Shown: positions 46,782 to 57,889 of the stretch, piece after piece
How the letters are laid out: the number at the start of each line of letters is the position of its first letter
Numbering within the stretch: the first letter of the stretch is position 1
DNA from: Ralstonia sp. A12
Lineage (GTDB): Bacteria > Pseudomonadota > Gammaproteobacteria > Burkholderiales > Burkholderiaceae
Length of the DNA: 64,000 bases
Direction: 5' to 3'
Assembly (NCBI RefSeq): GCF_000801955.1
Contig: NZ_JSZO01000020.1
Span: forward strand, 1 to 64,000
Program-made: the position numbers and the translations under genes
The notes under the pieces: generated by a model
Told to the model about the DNA's origin: nothing
The model's input: the letters and a program-made list of their open reading frames with translations, nothing else
The model's database searches: none

Positions 46782-47894
46782 ATGCAGCACACGGCAAAAC
46801 ACCTGCCCCGCCCGAAGAAGACCCCGTCAACCCGCCTCCGTGCCAGGGCATTGGCCTATGTGATTGCAGGCATCGCACTGACCGCCACCACACTGTGCCG
46901 GGCGTCAAGCGCCGACGACGCACCTCTGGGTGCCTACAACGCCGACCTCAAACGCGTGTCGGTGTCAGGTCTGTCATCGGGTGGATTCATGACGGCGCAG
47001 TTTGACGTGGCGTATTCCAGCGAGCTGATTGGCGCGGGCATCATCGCAGGTGGGCCGTATCACTGCGCAGGGCTGTCGAAACTCGTGCCGCCCTTTACCG
47101 CCGCGGCCACACTGTGCATGCAGCCTGTGGGCCCGGCACCGTCCGCAGAAGATGCCTGGCGCGATGCACAGGCCTTCGCCAAGAAAGGGCTGATCGACGA
47201 TCCGGCCAACCTACGCACGCAGCGCATCTATGTGTTCAGCGGCGGCAAGGACAGCGTGGTGTCAACACGCGTGGTCAACCAGACCGCCCGCTTCTACGAG
47301 CTCGCCGGCGTGCCCAACCGACAGGTCTACTACAACCGGATTCCGGACGCTGGCCACGCCTTTATCACCAACCAGCCGTCGGACGCCGCCTGCAGCTCCA
47401 ACCGCAACCCCTACATCAACAATTGCGGCTTCCGGCAGTCGCACGACATCGTGCGCTGGATCTACGGCACGGCGGGCACCCCTGTCAAAGCACCCGCACA
47501 AGTCGCGCGAGGCAAGCTACTTGCGTTCGACCAGACGCCGTTTGATACCACGCACCGCGCGTCGCTGCTGCAGACTGGTTTCGTCTACGTACCGGCTGAC
47601 TGCGAAGCTGGCGGCTGCGCCGTTCACGTGGTCTTTCACGGCTGCACGCAAAGCGTCCAGACCATCGGCGATCGGCTCGTGCGCGGCGTCGGCTACAACG
47701 AGATCGCTGATACCAACCGCCTGATCGTCCTGTATCCGCAGGTGGCCAAGTCTTCGGCCAATCCGCTCGGCTGCTGGGATTTCTGGGGCTACACGAGTGC
47801 CGACCCAGACCGCCCCGACTTCTACACACGCCAGGCACCGCAAATGGCGGCCGTGATGCAGATGATCCGGCACTTGGGCCAGACCCGCCCGTAA
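46782..47894 (+). CDS. PHB depolymerase-family esterase, secreted
   Basis: 370 residues from ATG 46782 (CAGGAGCCCAG ribosome-binding region). Signal peptide about 20-44 (ARALAYVIAGIALTATTLCR, then ASSA). The esterase_phd fold has the nucleophile in SVSGLSSGGFM (S65), an acid in YVFSGGKDSVVS and a His-containing DAGHAFITNQ, plus a C-terminal VHVVFHGCTQS oxyanion region. Members hydrolyse polyhydroxybutyrate or feruloyl/acetyl-xylan esters. No separate substrate-binding domain is visible, so activity on native or soluble oligomers is more likely than on crystalline PHB. Followed by a remnant that may be phasin-like. Confidence 0.88.
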   Translation: MQHTAKHLPRPKKTPSTRLRARALAYVIAGIALTATTLCRASSADDAPLGAYNADLKRVSVSGLSSGGFMTAQFDVAYSSELIGAGIIAGGPYHCAGLSKLVPPFTAAATLCMQPVGPAPSAEDAWRDAQAFAKKGLIDDPANLRTQRIYVFSGGKDSVVSTRVVNQTARFYELAGVPNRQVYYNRIPDAGHAFITNQPSDAACSSNRNPYINNCGFRQSHDIVRWIYGTAGTPVKAPAQVARGKLLAFDQTPFDTTHRASLLQTGFVYVPADCEAGGCAVHVVFHGCTQSVQTIGDRLVRGVGYNEIADTNRLIVLYPQVAKSSANPLGCWDFWGYTSADPDRPDFYTRQAPQMAAVMQMIRHLGQTRP

Positions 47895-47926
47895 GACCGC
47901 CCCAATCCACGAAAGGAAGACCGCCC

Positions 47927-48189
47927 GCGCTCACCAACCTGCTCTCTCAACTACAGGCCGTCCAGCGCGATGCGCTGCAGCGCTGGACCCACGCCTGCAG
48001 GATCTGAATCAAGCGCACGACGCCACCGACATCACGTTGGCGCTCATACGGCTGGCCACAGACAACCAGGCCCACGGCCGCGAACACGGCCTGCAGCTCG
48101 CCACATTGGCCGGTGGGCTTCAACCCGCGCTGGCGCAATGGACCGAACACGCGCTGTCGCCCACCCGCGCACCGGAAACCGCGTCATAG
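47927..48189 (+). pseudogene. Small frameshifted remnant, possibly phasin-like
   Basis: Two frames read as one amphipathic helical peptide: ALTNLLSQLQAVQRDALQRW, then (one shift near 47990) RLQDLNQAHDATDITLALIR, LATDNQAHGREHGLQLATLA and LAQWTEHAL ending ETAS with TAG at 48187. A GAAAGGAA site lies upstream but no start codon. Helical Gln/Leu-rich character and position after a PHB depolymerase suggest a phasin, but family assignment is a guess. The flanking 48190-48323 stretch holds nothing recognisable. Confidence 0.3.
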
Positions 48190-48323
48190 GAAAAAGGCTG
48201 TGGCGAAGTCGCCTGCAACTTAGCCGTGGCCATGTCGCACGTGTTCGCCTGGCCGAATGCTGTGATGGGCTACCGTGAGTGGTCAGCCCTGGGCCTGCGC
48301 TTGATGCACCGGCCGCACCCCTT

Positions 48324-48353
48324 GGCCGGCTCGTCGGGAGCCGGCGTTTTTCT
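48324..48353 (+). terminator. Rho-independent terminator
   Basis: GCCGGCTC / GGAGCCGGC stem with loop GTCG and a T run on the plus strand; it overlaps the very end of the convergent symporter gene. Confidence 0.8.
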
Positions 48354-48354
48354 G

Positions 48355-50418
48355 TTACAGCGGATCGCGAATGTAGCCGACCAGCTTGTCGACCACCGGC
48401 CGGTTCGGCTTAGTCAGCAAGCTGACGACAATGGCTGCCGCAAACCCGGCCGGCACGCCAAACGCGCCCGAGGCAATCGGGTCCACGCCAAACCACGGCT
48501 GCCCCAGGATGCCTGTCATGCGCGTGAAAAACGGATAGTTGACGAAGATGTAGTAGACGCTGACCGCTAGCCCGGTGAGCATGCCGGCAATCGCGCCCGC
48601 ACGGTTCGTGCGTTTCCAGAACACGGCCAGCACCAACACGGGAAAGAAGCACGACGCCGCCAGCGAAAATGCCGCGCCCACCAGGAAGAGGATGTTGCCC
48701 GGCTTGAGCGAGGTCACATACGCCGCCAGCAAGGCCACCCCCAGCAGCACCACCTTGGCGCTGGTCACGCGCCGCTGGTGGCTGGCCGTGTTGTCGATCA
48801 TGTGGAAATACACATCGTGCGACAGCGCATTGGCGATCGTCAGCAACAGGCCGTCGGCGGTGGACAGCGCTGCGGCCAGCGCGCCGGCCGCAATCAACCC
48901 GGACAACACATACGGCAACCCCGCGATCTCGGGCGCCGCCAGCACGACCATGTCCGGCTGGATCATCACCTCGGCCCACTGGACGATGCCGTCGCCATTG
49001 ATATCGCGCAACGTCAGCACAGCCGGATCGACCTTGCGCCACGGCACGATCCATTGCGGCAGATCGGCAAACGGCGCACCCACCAGATGCTGCAGCAGGT
49101 CGAGCTTGACCAGCGCCGCCAGCGCCGGCGCCGATACATACAGCAGCGCCACGAAAAACAATGTCCAGCTCACCGAGTTGCGTGTTTCGCGCACCGATGG
49201 CGTGGTGTGAAAGCGTGTGAGGATGTGCGGCAGGCTGGCCGTACCCACCATCAGGCAGAACACCAGCAACACGAAGTTCAACCGCTCCGTGCCACGTTCG
49301 GCGTCAGATTTGGATGGAAACGGCTCGGCGGACGGCGGCGCCACACGGCTGCGCTCCAAGGCGTCTTCGCGCTCCTGGTTCCACAGGATCGACGCAGTTG
49401 CAGCATCCGCGGGAAACTCCTCGCGCGCACGCTCCAGCGTCTTGATCTCACGCAGCGGCGCATTGCGCTCGCGTGCCAGCTTCAGTTGCGTGTTCAGTGC
49501 CTCGCGCGATTCATCGAACGATTGCGGCAGCCGGGCAATGCGCTCCTGCAGCGCCTGCGCTTCGGCCAGGAAATGGTCACGCACGCGCTGCTCGGCCGGA
49601 TCATGGGCAATGCGCTGCTCCTCCTTCTCGATCTGCTGTAGCAGATGGCCGGTCGAAAGCTGCGGCACCGGATCGTGGTACCGGTGCCAGCCGATCAGCC
49701 CCACCACCCCCAGGAACGACACGATCATGATGATGTACTGCGCCACCTGCGTCCAAGTCACGGCACGCATGCCCCCCAGGAACGAGCACACCAGAATGCC
49801 CGCCAGCCCGAAGAACACCCCCACCGAAAACTCCACGCCGATGAAGCGCGTAACCACCAGCCCCACGCCCTGGATCTGCGCCACGAGGTAGACGAAGGAA
49901 CACAGCGTTGCGCCCAGCACAGCAATGCCGCGCACCACCGAACTGCCACCACGCTCGCCGTTGCCATACCGTGTGGCAAGAAAGTCCGGCACCGTGTAGC
50001 CACCAAATTTGCGCAGGTACGGCGCCAGCAGGAAGGCGACGAGGCAATAGCCGCCGGTCCAGCCCATCACATAGGCCAGTCCTTCATAACCCGAGGCGAA
50101 CACGATGCCTGCCAGCCCGATGAACGAGGCGGCGCTCATCCAGTCGGCCGCGGTGGCCATGCCGTTGAAGAACGCCGGCACGCGGCGCCCGGCCACGTAG
50201 TACTCGGTCAAGTCTGCCGTGCGGCAGATCAGCCCAATACACGCGTAGATGGCGATGGTGACGAACAGGAACACATAACCGAGCCACACGCCCGGCCCGC
50301 GCACGTGCTCAATCGCGCCCATCATGACGATGAACAGCAGCAGCCCTACGGTGTAGAGCCCGTAATACAGAAACAGCCGCTTGCGAAAGCGGCTGTCTTG
50401 TTGGGGATCGGCGGCCAA
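48355..50418 (-). CDS. Sodium:solute symporter, VC_2705 subfamily (probable acetate uptake)
   Basis: 687 residues, about 13 membrane segments. SSF signatures EYYVAGRRVPAFFNGMATAA and the Na+-site region SAASFIGLAGIVFASGYEGL are present. A soluble, charged insert of about 120 residues (about 255-380, for example IEKEEQRIAHDPAEQRVRDH) breaks the usual helix spacing; this insert typifies the VC_2705 subgroup (TIGR03648). Together with acs just upstream (22-base gap, same strand) it forms an acetate uptake and activation unit. Substrate inferred from context. Confidence 0.88.
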   Translation of the reverse strand: MAADPQQDSRFRKRLFLYYGLYTVGLLLFIVMMGAIEHVRGPGVWLGYVFLFVTIAIYACIGLICRTADLTEYYVAGRRVPAFFNGMATAADWMSAASFIGLAGIVFASGYEGLAYVMGWTGGYCLVAFLLAPYLRKFGGYTVPDFLATRYGNGERGGSSVVRGIAVLGATLCSFVYLVAQIQGVGLVVTRFIGVEFSVGVFFGLAGILVCSFLGGMRAVTWTQVAQYIIMIVSFLGVVGLIGWHRYHDPVPQLSTGHLLQQIEKEEQRIAHDPAEQRVRDHFLAEAQALQERIARLPQSFDESREALNTQLKLARERNAPLREIKTLERAREEFPADAATASILWNQEREDALERSRVAPPSAEPFPSKSDAERGTERLNFVLLVFCLMVGTASLPHILTRFHTTPSVRETRNSVSWTLFFVALLYVSAPALAALVKLDLLQHLVGAPFADLPQWIVPWRKVDPAVLTLRDINGDGIVQWAEVMIQPDMVVLAAPEIAGLPYVLSGLIAAGALAAALSTADGLLLTIANALSHDVYFHMIDNTASHQRRVTSAKVVLLGVALLAAYVTSLKPGNILFLVGAAFSLAASCFFPVLVLAVFWKRTNRAGAIAGMLTGLAVSVYYIFVNYPFFTRMTGILGQPWFGVDPIASGAFGVPAGFAAAIVVSLLTKPNRPVVDKLVGYIRDPL

Positions 50419-50440
50419 GATTGGCGACCAGCGCTGGCGG

Positions 50441-52423
<1,983 letters not shown>

Positions 52424-52627
52424 GATGTCTCCTGAGTGCGATGTCTGTGATCGTTTTGCGGCGAATCTAAGGGGCTGACCTGACTCCAGCCTTACGTATT
52501 CTGACGCCGCAATTTGACGCGAAGGGCACTACTATAATGCGTCACCCTGCACTGCGGCACGCATCGCAATGCAACATGACCGGCCTGAAAGCCCCATCCC
52601 GCGCCGTTTTCCATCCAATTCATCATC

Positions 52628-53599
52628 GTGCCCATTCACGCCTTTTTCCTGATCGCTGCCATGGCACTGGTCGGCAGCAACGTCGGCTTCGGCAAATCGA
52701 TCGTCGCCGTCATGCCGGTGATGTTGTTTGCGCTGCTGCGCTTTTTGATCGCCATCGTGTGCATGGCGCCGTGGTACAAGCCGTCGCGCATGCGGCGGGT
52801 GACGCGCGGTGAATGGACCAACCTCTTCCTGCAGGCGTTCTTCGGCACGTTCGGTTTCACGCTGCTGATGCTCAATGGTGTGAAACTCACTTCAGCGCTG
52901 GCTGCCGGCATCATCACCAGCACGATTCCAGCTGCAGTGGCATTGCTCTCGTGGCTGGTACTGCGCGAGAAGCCGTCAGGGCGCACGCTCGTGTCGGTCG
53001 TGCTGGCAGTGGCGGGCGTGGCCATTCTCAACGCCTACCGTGGCGGCGAATCCTCCGGCGCGTCGCCAGCGGATGCCTCGCAAGCGCTGCTGGGCAATGC
53101 GCTGGTGATGGGCGCGGTGCTGTGCGAGTCGATCTACGTGATCCTGTCGCGGCGGCTGACGCAAACGTTGCCCGCCATCGAGATCTGCGCATACACACAT
53201 CTGATCGGCGGGTTGCTGATGCTGCCGCTGGGTCTCGTGCCGCTGCTCACGTTCGATGCATCGAACGTGCCGCCTTCCATCTGGGGCCTGGTGGTCTGGT
53301 ATGCGCTATCGGCCAGCATCTTCTCGTTCTGGCTGTGGATGAAGGGCATCCGGCATGTGCCGGCGCATCTGGCAGGTGTGTTCACCTCGGTGCTGCCGAT
53401 TGCGGCGGCCACCTACGGCATCATCGCGCTGGGCGAAACGCCGGGCTGGCCGCACGCCGTGGCGCTGGCCTGCGTGGTGGCGGGCATCCTGGTGGCAAGC
53501 TGGCCGGCACGGCCCCGCTTGCCGGTGCAGAGTGGGCGAAAGCGTGGGCGGGTGGTCGATCCGCTGGACCCGCTCGATCCGTCGCTGGATCGCGAATAA
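52628..53599 (+). CDS. DMT-superfamily transporter (EamA family)
   Basis: 323 residues with ten predicted membrane helices in two EamA repeats (about 1-138 and 150-295). Opens MPIHAFFLIAAMALVGSNVG; the second repeat contains LGNALVMGAVLCESIYVILS and later AGVFTSVLPIAAATYGIIAL. Family members export amino acids or metabolites, or exchange nucleotide sugars; substrate unknown. Polar C-terminal tail of about 30 residues. The downstream M50 gene starts 37 bases after its stop and may be co-transcribed. Confidence 0.9.
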   Translation: MPIHAFFLIAAMALVGSNVGFGKSIVAVMPVMLFALLRFLIAIVCMAPWYKPSRMRRVTRGEWTNLFLQAFFGTFGFTLLMLNGVKLTSALAAGIITSTIPAAVALLSWLVLREKPSGRTLVSVVLAVAGVAILNAYRGGESSGASPADASQALLGNALVMGAVLCESIYVILSRRLTQTLPAIEICAYTHLIGGLLMLPLGLVPLLTFDASNVPPSIWGLVVWYALSASIFSFWLWMKGIRHVPAHLAGVFTSVLPIAAATYGIIALGETPGWPHAVALACVVAGILVASWPARPRLPVQSGRKRGRVVDPLDPLDPSLDRE

Positions 53600-53636
53600 C
53601 AACCACACCCTCAACCGCGCGATAGATCGCCACCTC

Positions 53637-54194
53637 ATGAACCGCTATTTCCGCCTCGGCAGCCTGCGTGTCTTCGGCGCGCCCGTCTATGTCCACTGGA
53701 CCGTCCTGGCTGTCTCGGCCGTCCTGTTGGCGTATTCCATCAAAGCCCCCTTCACGGCACTGGCTGCGCTGTGCTCGTACTTCGGCATCATCCTGTTGCA
53801 CGAGACCGGACACGCCTACTTTGCGCGGCGTGCCGGCGCCCGCACCGAGGCGATCTACCTCGCCCTCTTTCACGGCCTGTGCGTGCACGAAGAGCCGGCA
53901 CGCGAACGCGACATCTACGTGATTGCCTGGGGCGGCGCGCTGGCGCAGCTTGCGGTGGCGCTGCCGTTGATCCTGCTTGCCAACATCACCCCTGCCGCAC
54001 GCTGGCCGATCATCGGCGAGGTGGTGCTGTATCTCGGCTACGTCAGCCTGCTGGTCGCGGTCATCAACCTGATTCCCGCACCGGGATTGGATGGCGAGCG
54101 CGCGTGGCGCCTGCTGCGCTGGCCGTTTGGATCAGGCAACCAGTACGCGGCGGCCAAACCCAAGCGGGCCAAGCATCTGCGCCGGGTCAAATAG
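53637..54194 (+). CDS. M50-family (site-2 protease-like) membrane metalloprotease
   Basis: 185 residues from ATG 53637; earlier in-frame codons overlap the DMT gene and are rejected. Four to five membrane segments. Zinc motif HETGH in IILLHETGHAYFARRAGA and the distal NLIPAPGLDGERAW (Nx-P-x(2)-LDG type) match minimal site-2 proteases of the Rv2869/SpoIVFB-like class that lack PDZ domains. It probably cleaves membrane-anchored regulators; no candidate substrate lies nearby. Confidence 0.87.
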   Translation: MNRYFRLGSLRVFGAPVYVHWTVLAVSAVLLAYSIKAPFTALAALCSYFGIILLHETGHAYFARRAGARTEAIYLALFHGLCVHEEPARERDIYVIAWGGALAQLAVALPLILLANITPAARWPIIGEVVLYLGYVSLLVAVINLIPAPGLDGERAWRLLRWPFGSGNQYAAAKPKRAKHLRRVK

Positions 54195-54307
54195 CTGCAC
54201 GCACCGGGCGGCAAAGGTAGGCCGATGCTAAGCCGCCCTAAGTCGCCCCGACATCACGGAACGTTACAATCACGCGGTTTTTCGTCCACCCGCCACGTTC
54301 CCGCCAC

Positions 54308-54847
54308 ATGAAGTCGTCCATCGCCCCGCTGCGCCCGATTCCCCGCCTGATCTTCTTTTCCCGCTGGCTGCAATTGCCGCTGTATCTGGGGTTGATCGTC
54401 GCCCAGGCGGCCTACGTGTACCTGTTCATCATCGAGGTCTGGCACCTGGTCTCGCACATGACGGAGCTGGATGAGACCAAGATCATGCTGGCCGTACTGG
54501 GCCTGATCGACGTGGTGATGATCTCCAACCTGCTCATCATGGTGATCATCGGCGGGTACGACATCTTCGTGTCCAAGCTCGGCATCGAGGGCCATGAAGA
54601 TGAGCCCGAATGGCTGGACCACGTCAACGCTGGCGTGCTGAAGGTGAAGCTGTCGATGGCGCTGATCAGCATCTCGTCGATCCACCTGCTCAAGACCTTC
54701 ATCGATGCAGCCCAGAAAGACACGCACACGATCCTGTGGCAGGTGGTGATCCACGTGGCGTTTCTGGTGTCCGCGCTGGTGATGGCGTGGGTGGACCGCA
54801 TCGTTTCGCATGCGCATCCGCACGGCGAGGCCGCTGACGCACATTGA
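54308..54847 (+). CDS. UPF0114 (YqhA-like) inner-membrane protein
   Basis: 179 residues, four membrane helices. Matches the TIGR00645/UPF0114 family: IPRLIFFSRWLQLPLYLGLI, VMISNLLIMVIIGGYDIFVS, KVKLSMALISISSIHLLKTF. Function unknown in the family. Starts 113 bases after the M50 gene; ends in a His-rich tail (SHAHPHGEAADAH), an unusual but possibly metal-binding end. Confidence 0.9.
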   Translation: MKSSIAPLRPIPRLIFFSRWLQLPLYLGLIVAQAAYVYLFIIEVWHLVSHMTELDETKIMLAVLGLIDVVMISNLLIMVIIGGYDIFVSKLGIEGHEDEPEWLDHVNAGVLKVKLSMALISISSIHLLKTFIDAAQKDTHTILWQVVIHVAFLVSALVMAWVDRIVSHAHPHGEAADAH

Positions 54848-55037
54848 CACCGCGGCCTTGTCGGGGCGGCGATTCCGACGAATCCGCTCGGACAATCCGC
54901 CCCCGACATTGGGTGTATGATCTCAGGCTGTTCTGAGCCTGCGGCGCCCGCCGTCCAGGTCACAGGCAGGGAGTGCAGATCACCGATCACTGCCCTGCCG
55001 CACCCAGCTTTTCATTCCTATACGTTGGTCCCCCACC

Positions 55038-56561
55038 ATGACCGTCATTCGTCAAGAAGACCTCATCCAGAGCGTCGCCGACGCGCTGCAGTACATCAGC
55101 TACTACCACCCGATGGACTACATCACTGCTCTGGGCCGCGCCTATGAGCAGGAGCAGAGTCCGGCGGCCAAGGACGCCATCGCGCAGATCCTGACCAACA
55201 GCCGCATGTGCGCAGAAGGCAAGCGCCCGATCTGCCAGGACACCGGCATCGTCACCGTGTTCCTGAAGGTGGGCATGAACGTGCGCTGGGACGGCGCCAC
55301 GATGAGCCTGGAAGACATGGTCAACGAAGGCGTGCGCCGCGCGTACAACGACGTCGACAACAAGCTGCGCGCGAGCGTGCTGGCCGACCCGGCCGGCAAG
55401 CGCACCAACACGAAGGACAACACCCCGGCGGTGATCAACATGTCGATCGTGCCGGGCGATACGGTGGACGTGATCGTTGCCGCCAAGGGCGGCGGCTCGG
55501 AAGCCAAGTCGAAGTTCGTGATGCTGAATCCGTCGGACTCGATCGTTGATTGGGTGCTCAAGACTGTGCCGACCATGGGCGCAGGCTGGTGCCCGCCGGG
55601 CATGCTGGGCATCGGCATTGGCGGCACGGCTGAAAAGGCCATGCTGCTGGCCAAGGAAGCTCTGATGGAGCCGATCGACATTCAAGACCTGATCGCACGC
55701 GGCCCGAGCAACCGCGCGGAAGAACTGCGCATCGAGCTGTACGAGAAGGTCAACGCGCTGGGCATTGGCGCGCAGGGCCTGGGCGGCCTGGCCACCGTGC
55801 TCGACGTGAAGATCCTGGACTACCCGACCCACGCGGCCAACCTGCCGGTCGCCATGATCCCGAACTGCGCGGCCACTCGCCACGCGCACTTCACGCTGGA
55901 CGGCAGCGGCGTTGCCAAGCTGGAAGCGCCGGACCTGTCGCAATGGCCGAAGGTCGAATGGGCGCCGAACACCGAAACGTCGAAGCGCGTTGACCTGAAT
56001 GCGCTCACGCCGGAAGAAGTCGCCTCGTGGAAGCCGGGCCAGACCCTGCTGCTCAACGGCAAGATGCTGACCGGCCGCGACGCTGCGCACAAGCGCATCG
56101 CCGACATGCTGGCCAAGGGCGAAAAGCTGCCCATCGACTTCACCAACCGCGTGATCTACTACGTTGGCCCGGTCGACCCGGTGCGCGATGAGGTCGTCGG
56201 CCCGGCTGGCCCGACCACCGCCACCCGCATGGACAAGTTCACCGAGACGATGCTCGCCCAGACGGGCCTGATCGCCATGGTGGGCAAGGCCGAACGCGGC
56301 CCGGTCGCCATCGAATCCATCCAGAAGCACAAGTCGGCTTACCTGATGGCCGTGGGCGGTGCGGCGTACCTGGTGTCGAAGGCCATTCGCGGTTCCAAGG
56401 TGCTGGCGTTTGAAGATCTGGGTATGGAAGCCATCTACGAATTCGACGTGAAGGACATGCCTGTCACCGTCGCTGTGGACAGCTCGGGCACGTCGGTGCA
56501 CAAGACCGGCCCGGCGGAATGGCAGGCGAAGATCGGCAAGATTCCGGTCGCTGCAGGCTGA
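55038..56561 (+). CDS. Fumarate hydratase, class I
   Basis: 507 residues. Iron-sulfur class I fumarase, converting fumarate and malate in the TCA cycle. Two-part layout: N-terminal fumerase domain (RPICQDTGIVTVFLKVGMNV, GAGWCPPGMLGIGIGGTAEK; cluster Cys residues in ICQDT, WCPPG and NCAATRH) and C-terminal fumerase_C (GKMLTGRDAAHKRIADMLAK, IYYVGPVDPVRDEVVGPAGP). Single-chain bacterial type (FumA/FumB-like). murI begins 17 bases downstream and is probably co-transcribed. Confidence 0.96.
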   Translation: MTVIRQEDLIQSVADALQYISYYHPMDYITALGRAYEQEQSPAAKDAIAQILTNSRMCAEGKRPICQDTGIVTVFLKVGMNVRWDGATMSLEDMVNEGVRRAYNDVDNKLRASVLADPAGKRTNTKDNTPAVINMSIVPGDTVDVIVAAKGGGSEAKSKFVMLNPSDSIVDWVLKTVPTMGAGWCPPGMLGIGIGGTAEKAMLLAKEALMEPIDIQDLIARGPSNRAEELRIELYEKVNALGIGAQGLGGLATVLDVKILDYPTHAANLPVAMIPNCAATRHAHFTLDGSGVAKLEAPDLSQWPKVEWAPNTETSKRVDLNALTPEEVASWKPGQTLLLNGKMLTGRDAAHKRIADMLAKGEKLPIDFTNRVIYYVGPVDPVRDEVVGPAGPTTATRMDKFTETMLAQTGLIAMVGKAERGPVAIESIQKHKSAYLMAVGGAAYLVSKAIRGSKVLAFEDLGMEAIYEFDVKDMPVTVAVDSSGTSVHKTGPAEWQAKIGKIPVAAG

Positions 56562-56578
56562 TCCGCTGAACGTCTGAT

Positions 56579-57418
56579 ATGACAACACGCGCGCAGGCAC
56601 CGGTCGGAGTGTTCGACTCCGGCCTCGGAGGACTCTCCGTCCTGCGCGCGATTCGTGCCGAACTGCCGGCCGAATCGCTTCTCTACCTGGCGGATTCCCG
56701 CCATGCCCCGTACGGGGAAAAATCTCCCGAAGTCATTGCGGATCGCACGCTGCGTGTGTGCACGTGGTTGGTCGACCAAGGCTGCAAGGCGCTGGTGATC
56801 GCGTGCAACACCGCCACGGCGCAGGCCGTGCACGTGCTGCGCGAGAAGCTGGCGGTGCCGGTGATTGGTGTCGAGCCGGGCTTGAAGCCAGCTGTAGCGA
56901 CGTCAAAGAGCCGTGTGGTCGGTGTACTCGCAACGGAGAGCACGCTGCGCAGCGAGAAATTCGCGCGCCTGCTGGCCGCCGTCTCCGGCGACTGCAAAGT
57001 GCTGAGCCAACCCGGCTACGGCCTCGTGCCCTTGATTGAACGCGGTGAGACGCACTCCCCCGCCGTGCTGGAGCTGCTGCAAGCCTATCTGCAGCCGATG
57101 CTCGACGCAGGCGCCGACACATTGGTGCACGGCTGCACACACTATCCGTTTCTGGAAGACGCCATCCGCGAGATTGCGGGCGATCGGTTGACGCTGATCG
57201 ATACCGGCCACGCCGTTGCGCGCCATCTGGGCCGCACGTTGGTCGCGGCGCAATTGCAAGCATCGGGCCAAGCCATGGGTTTTGCCACCCCGCCGCGCTT
57301 CATGAGCACCGGCGACGTGCTCCCGCTCCAGGCCATGGTGGCCGCACTGCTGGGCGAGGCGCCGATGGCACGTCAGGTATTGATCGGTGACACGACTCCT
57401 GTAGCTGTGGCCCAGTAA
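56579..57418 (+). CDS. murI: Glutamate racemase
   Basis: 279 residues. Converts L- to D-glutamate for peptidoglycan. Both catalytic Cys motifs are intact: ACNTATA (C76) and HGCTHYPF (C186); N-terminal GVFDSGLGGLSVLRAI is standard. The start is 17 bases after the fumarase stop. Convergent with the HxlR regulator gene, 9 bases apart. Confidence 0.96.
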   Translation: MTTRAQAPVGVFDSGLGGLSVLRAIRAELPAESLLYLADSRHAPYGEKSPEVIADRTLRVCTWLVDQGCKALVIACNTATAQAVHVLREKLAVPVIGVEPGLKPAVATSKSRVVGVLATESTLRSEKFARLLAAVSGDCKVLSQPGYGLVPLIERGETHSPAVLELLQAYLQPMLDAGADTLVHGCTHYPFLEDAIREIAGDRLTLIDTGHAVARHLGRTLVAAQLQASGQAMGFATPPRFMSTGDVLPLQAMVAALLGEAPMARQVLIGDTTPVAVAQ

Positions 57419-57427
57419 TCGGCTTCC

Positions 57428-57808
57428 TCACGCACCAAACTTACGGTCAAAAGCACGGTTGTTGGCCTCGATGACCTTGAGCGAATCCTCCGCCCAGACC
57501 TTGAGGGCAACCACCAACGGCAGCAGCGTGCGCGCTAGCGGGCTCAACGCGTACTCCACGCGCAGCGGACGCTCGTCGTAGACATTCCGCTCGATCAGGC
57601 CGTCACGCTCCATCGCCCTCAGCGTCTGCGTCAGCATCTTCTGCGAGACCCCCTCGAGGCGCCGTCGGATATCACCAAAGCGCATGGGCGCATCCTGCAG
57701 CGCGACCATGGCCAACACCGTCCACTTCTGTCCGACACGCGCCAGCACACCACGGGAAGGACACACTTTCAGAAACGCATCCGGCGGTAGTTGGATTTTT
57801 CTCGACAT
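57428..57808 (-). CDS. HxlR-family transcriptional regulator
   Basis: 126 residues, a single winged HTH of the HxlR type: GQKWTVLAMVALQDAPMRFG, DIRRRLEGVSQKMLTQTLRA, MERDGLIERNVYDERPLRVE. A Cys sits near the N-terminus (VCPSRG, C17), where redox- or aldehyde-sensing HxlR proteins keep their sensor Cys. Divergent from the reductase gene at 57890; the 81-base gap contains a perfect palindrome, so it most likely controls that reductase and itself. Confidence 0.93.
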   Translation of the reverse strand: MSRKIQLPPDAFLKVCPSRGVLARVGQKWTVLAMVALQDAPMRFGDIRRRLEGVSQKMLTQTLRAMERDGLIERNVYDERPLRVEYALSPLARTLLPLVVALKVWAEDSLKVIEANNRAFDRKFGA

Positions 57809-57816
57809 GGTTACTT

Positions 57817-57828
57817 TTAGGTACCTAA
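57817..57828 (+). promoter_or_regulatory. Perfect 12-bp palindrome, probable HxlR operator
   Basis: TTAGGTACCTAA in the divergent gap, with a nearby TTACTTTTA extension. HxlR proteins generally bind short palindromes of this kind between divergent genes. It lies 8 bases upstream of the HxlR start codon. Confidence 0.55.
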
Positions 57829-57889
57829 TTGACGATGGAAACCATTATCGAAAAGATGGGGCTCCCCAATCAACCCTAGGGTGCGAACC

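Noticed and set aside
52514-52538. TTGACG and TATAAT upstream of the DMT gene
   Set aside because: Both hexamers look good, but the spacer is only 13 bases, too short for a functional sigma-70 promoter; not called.
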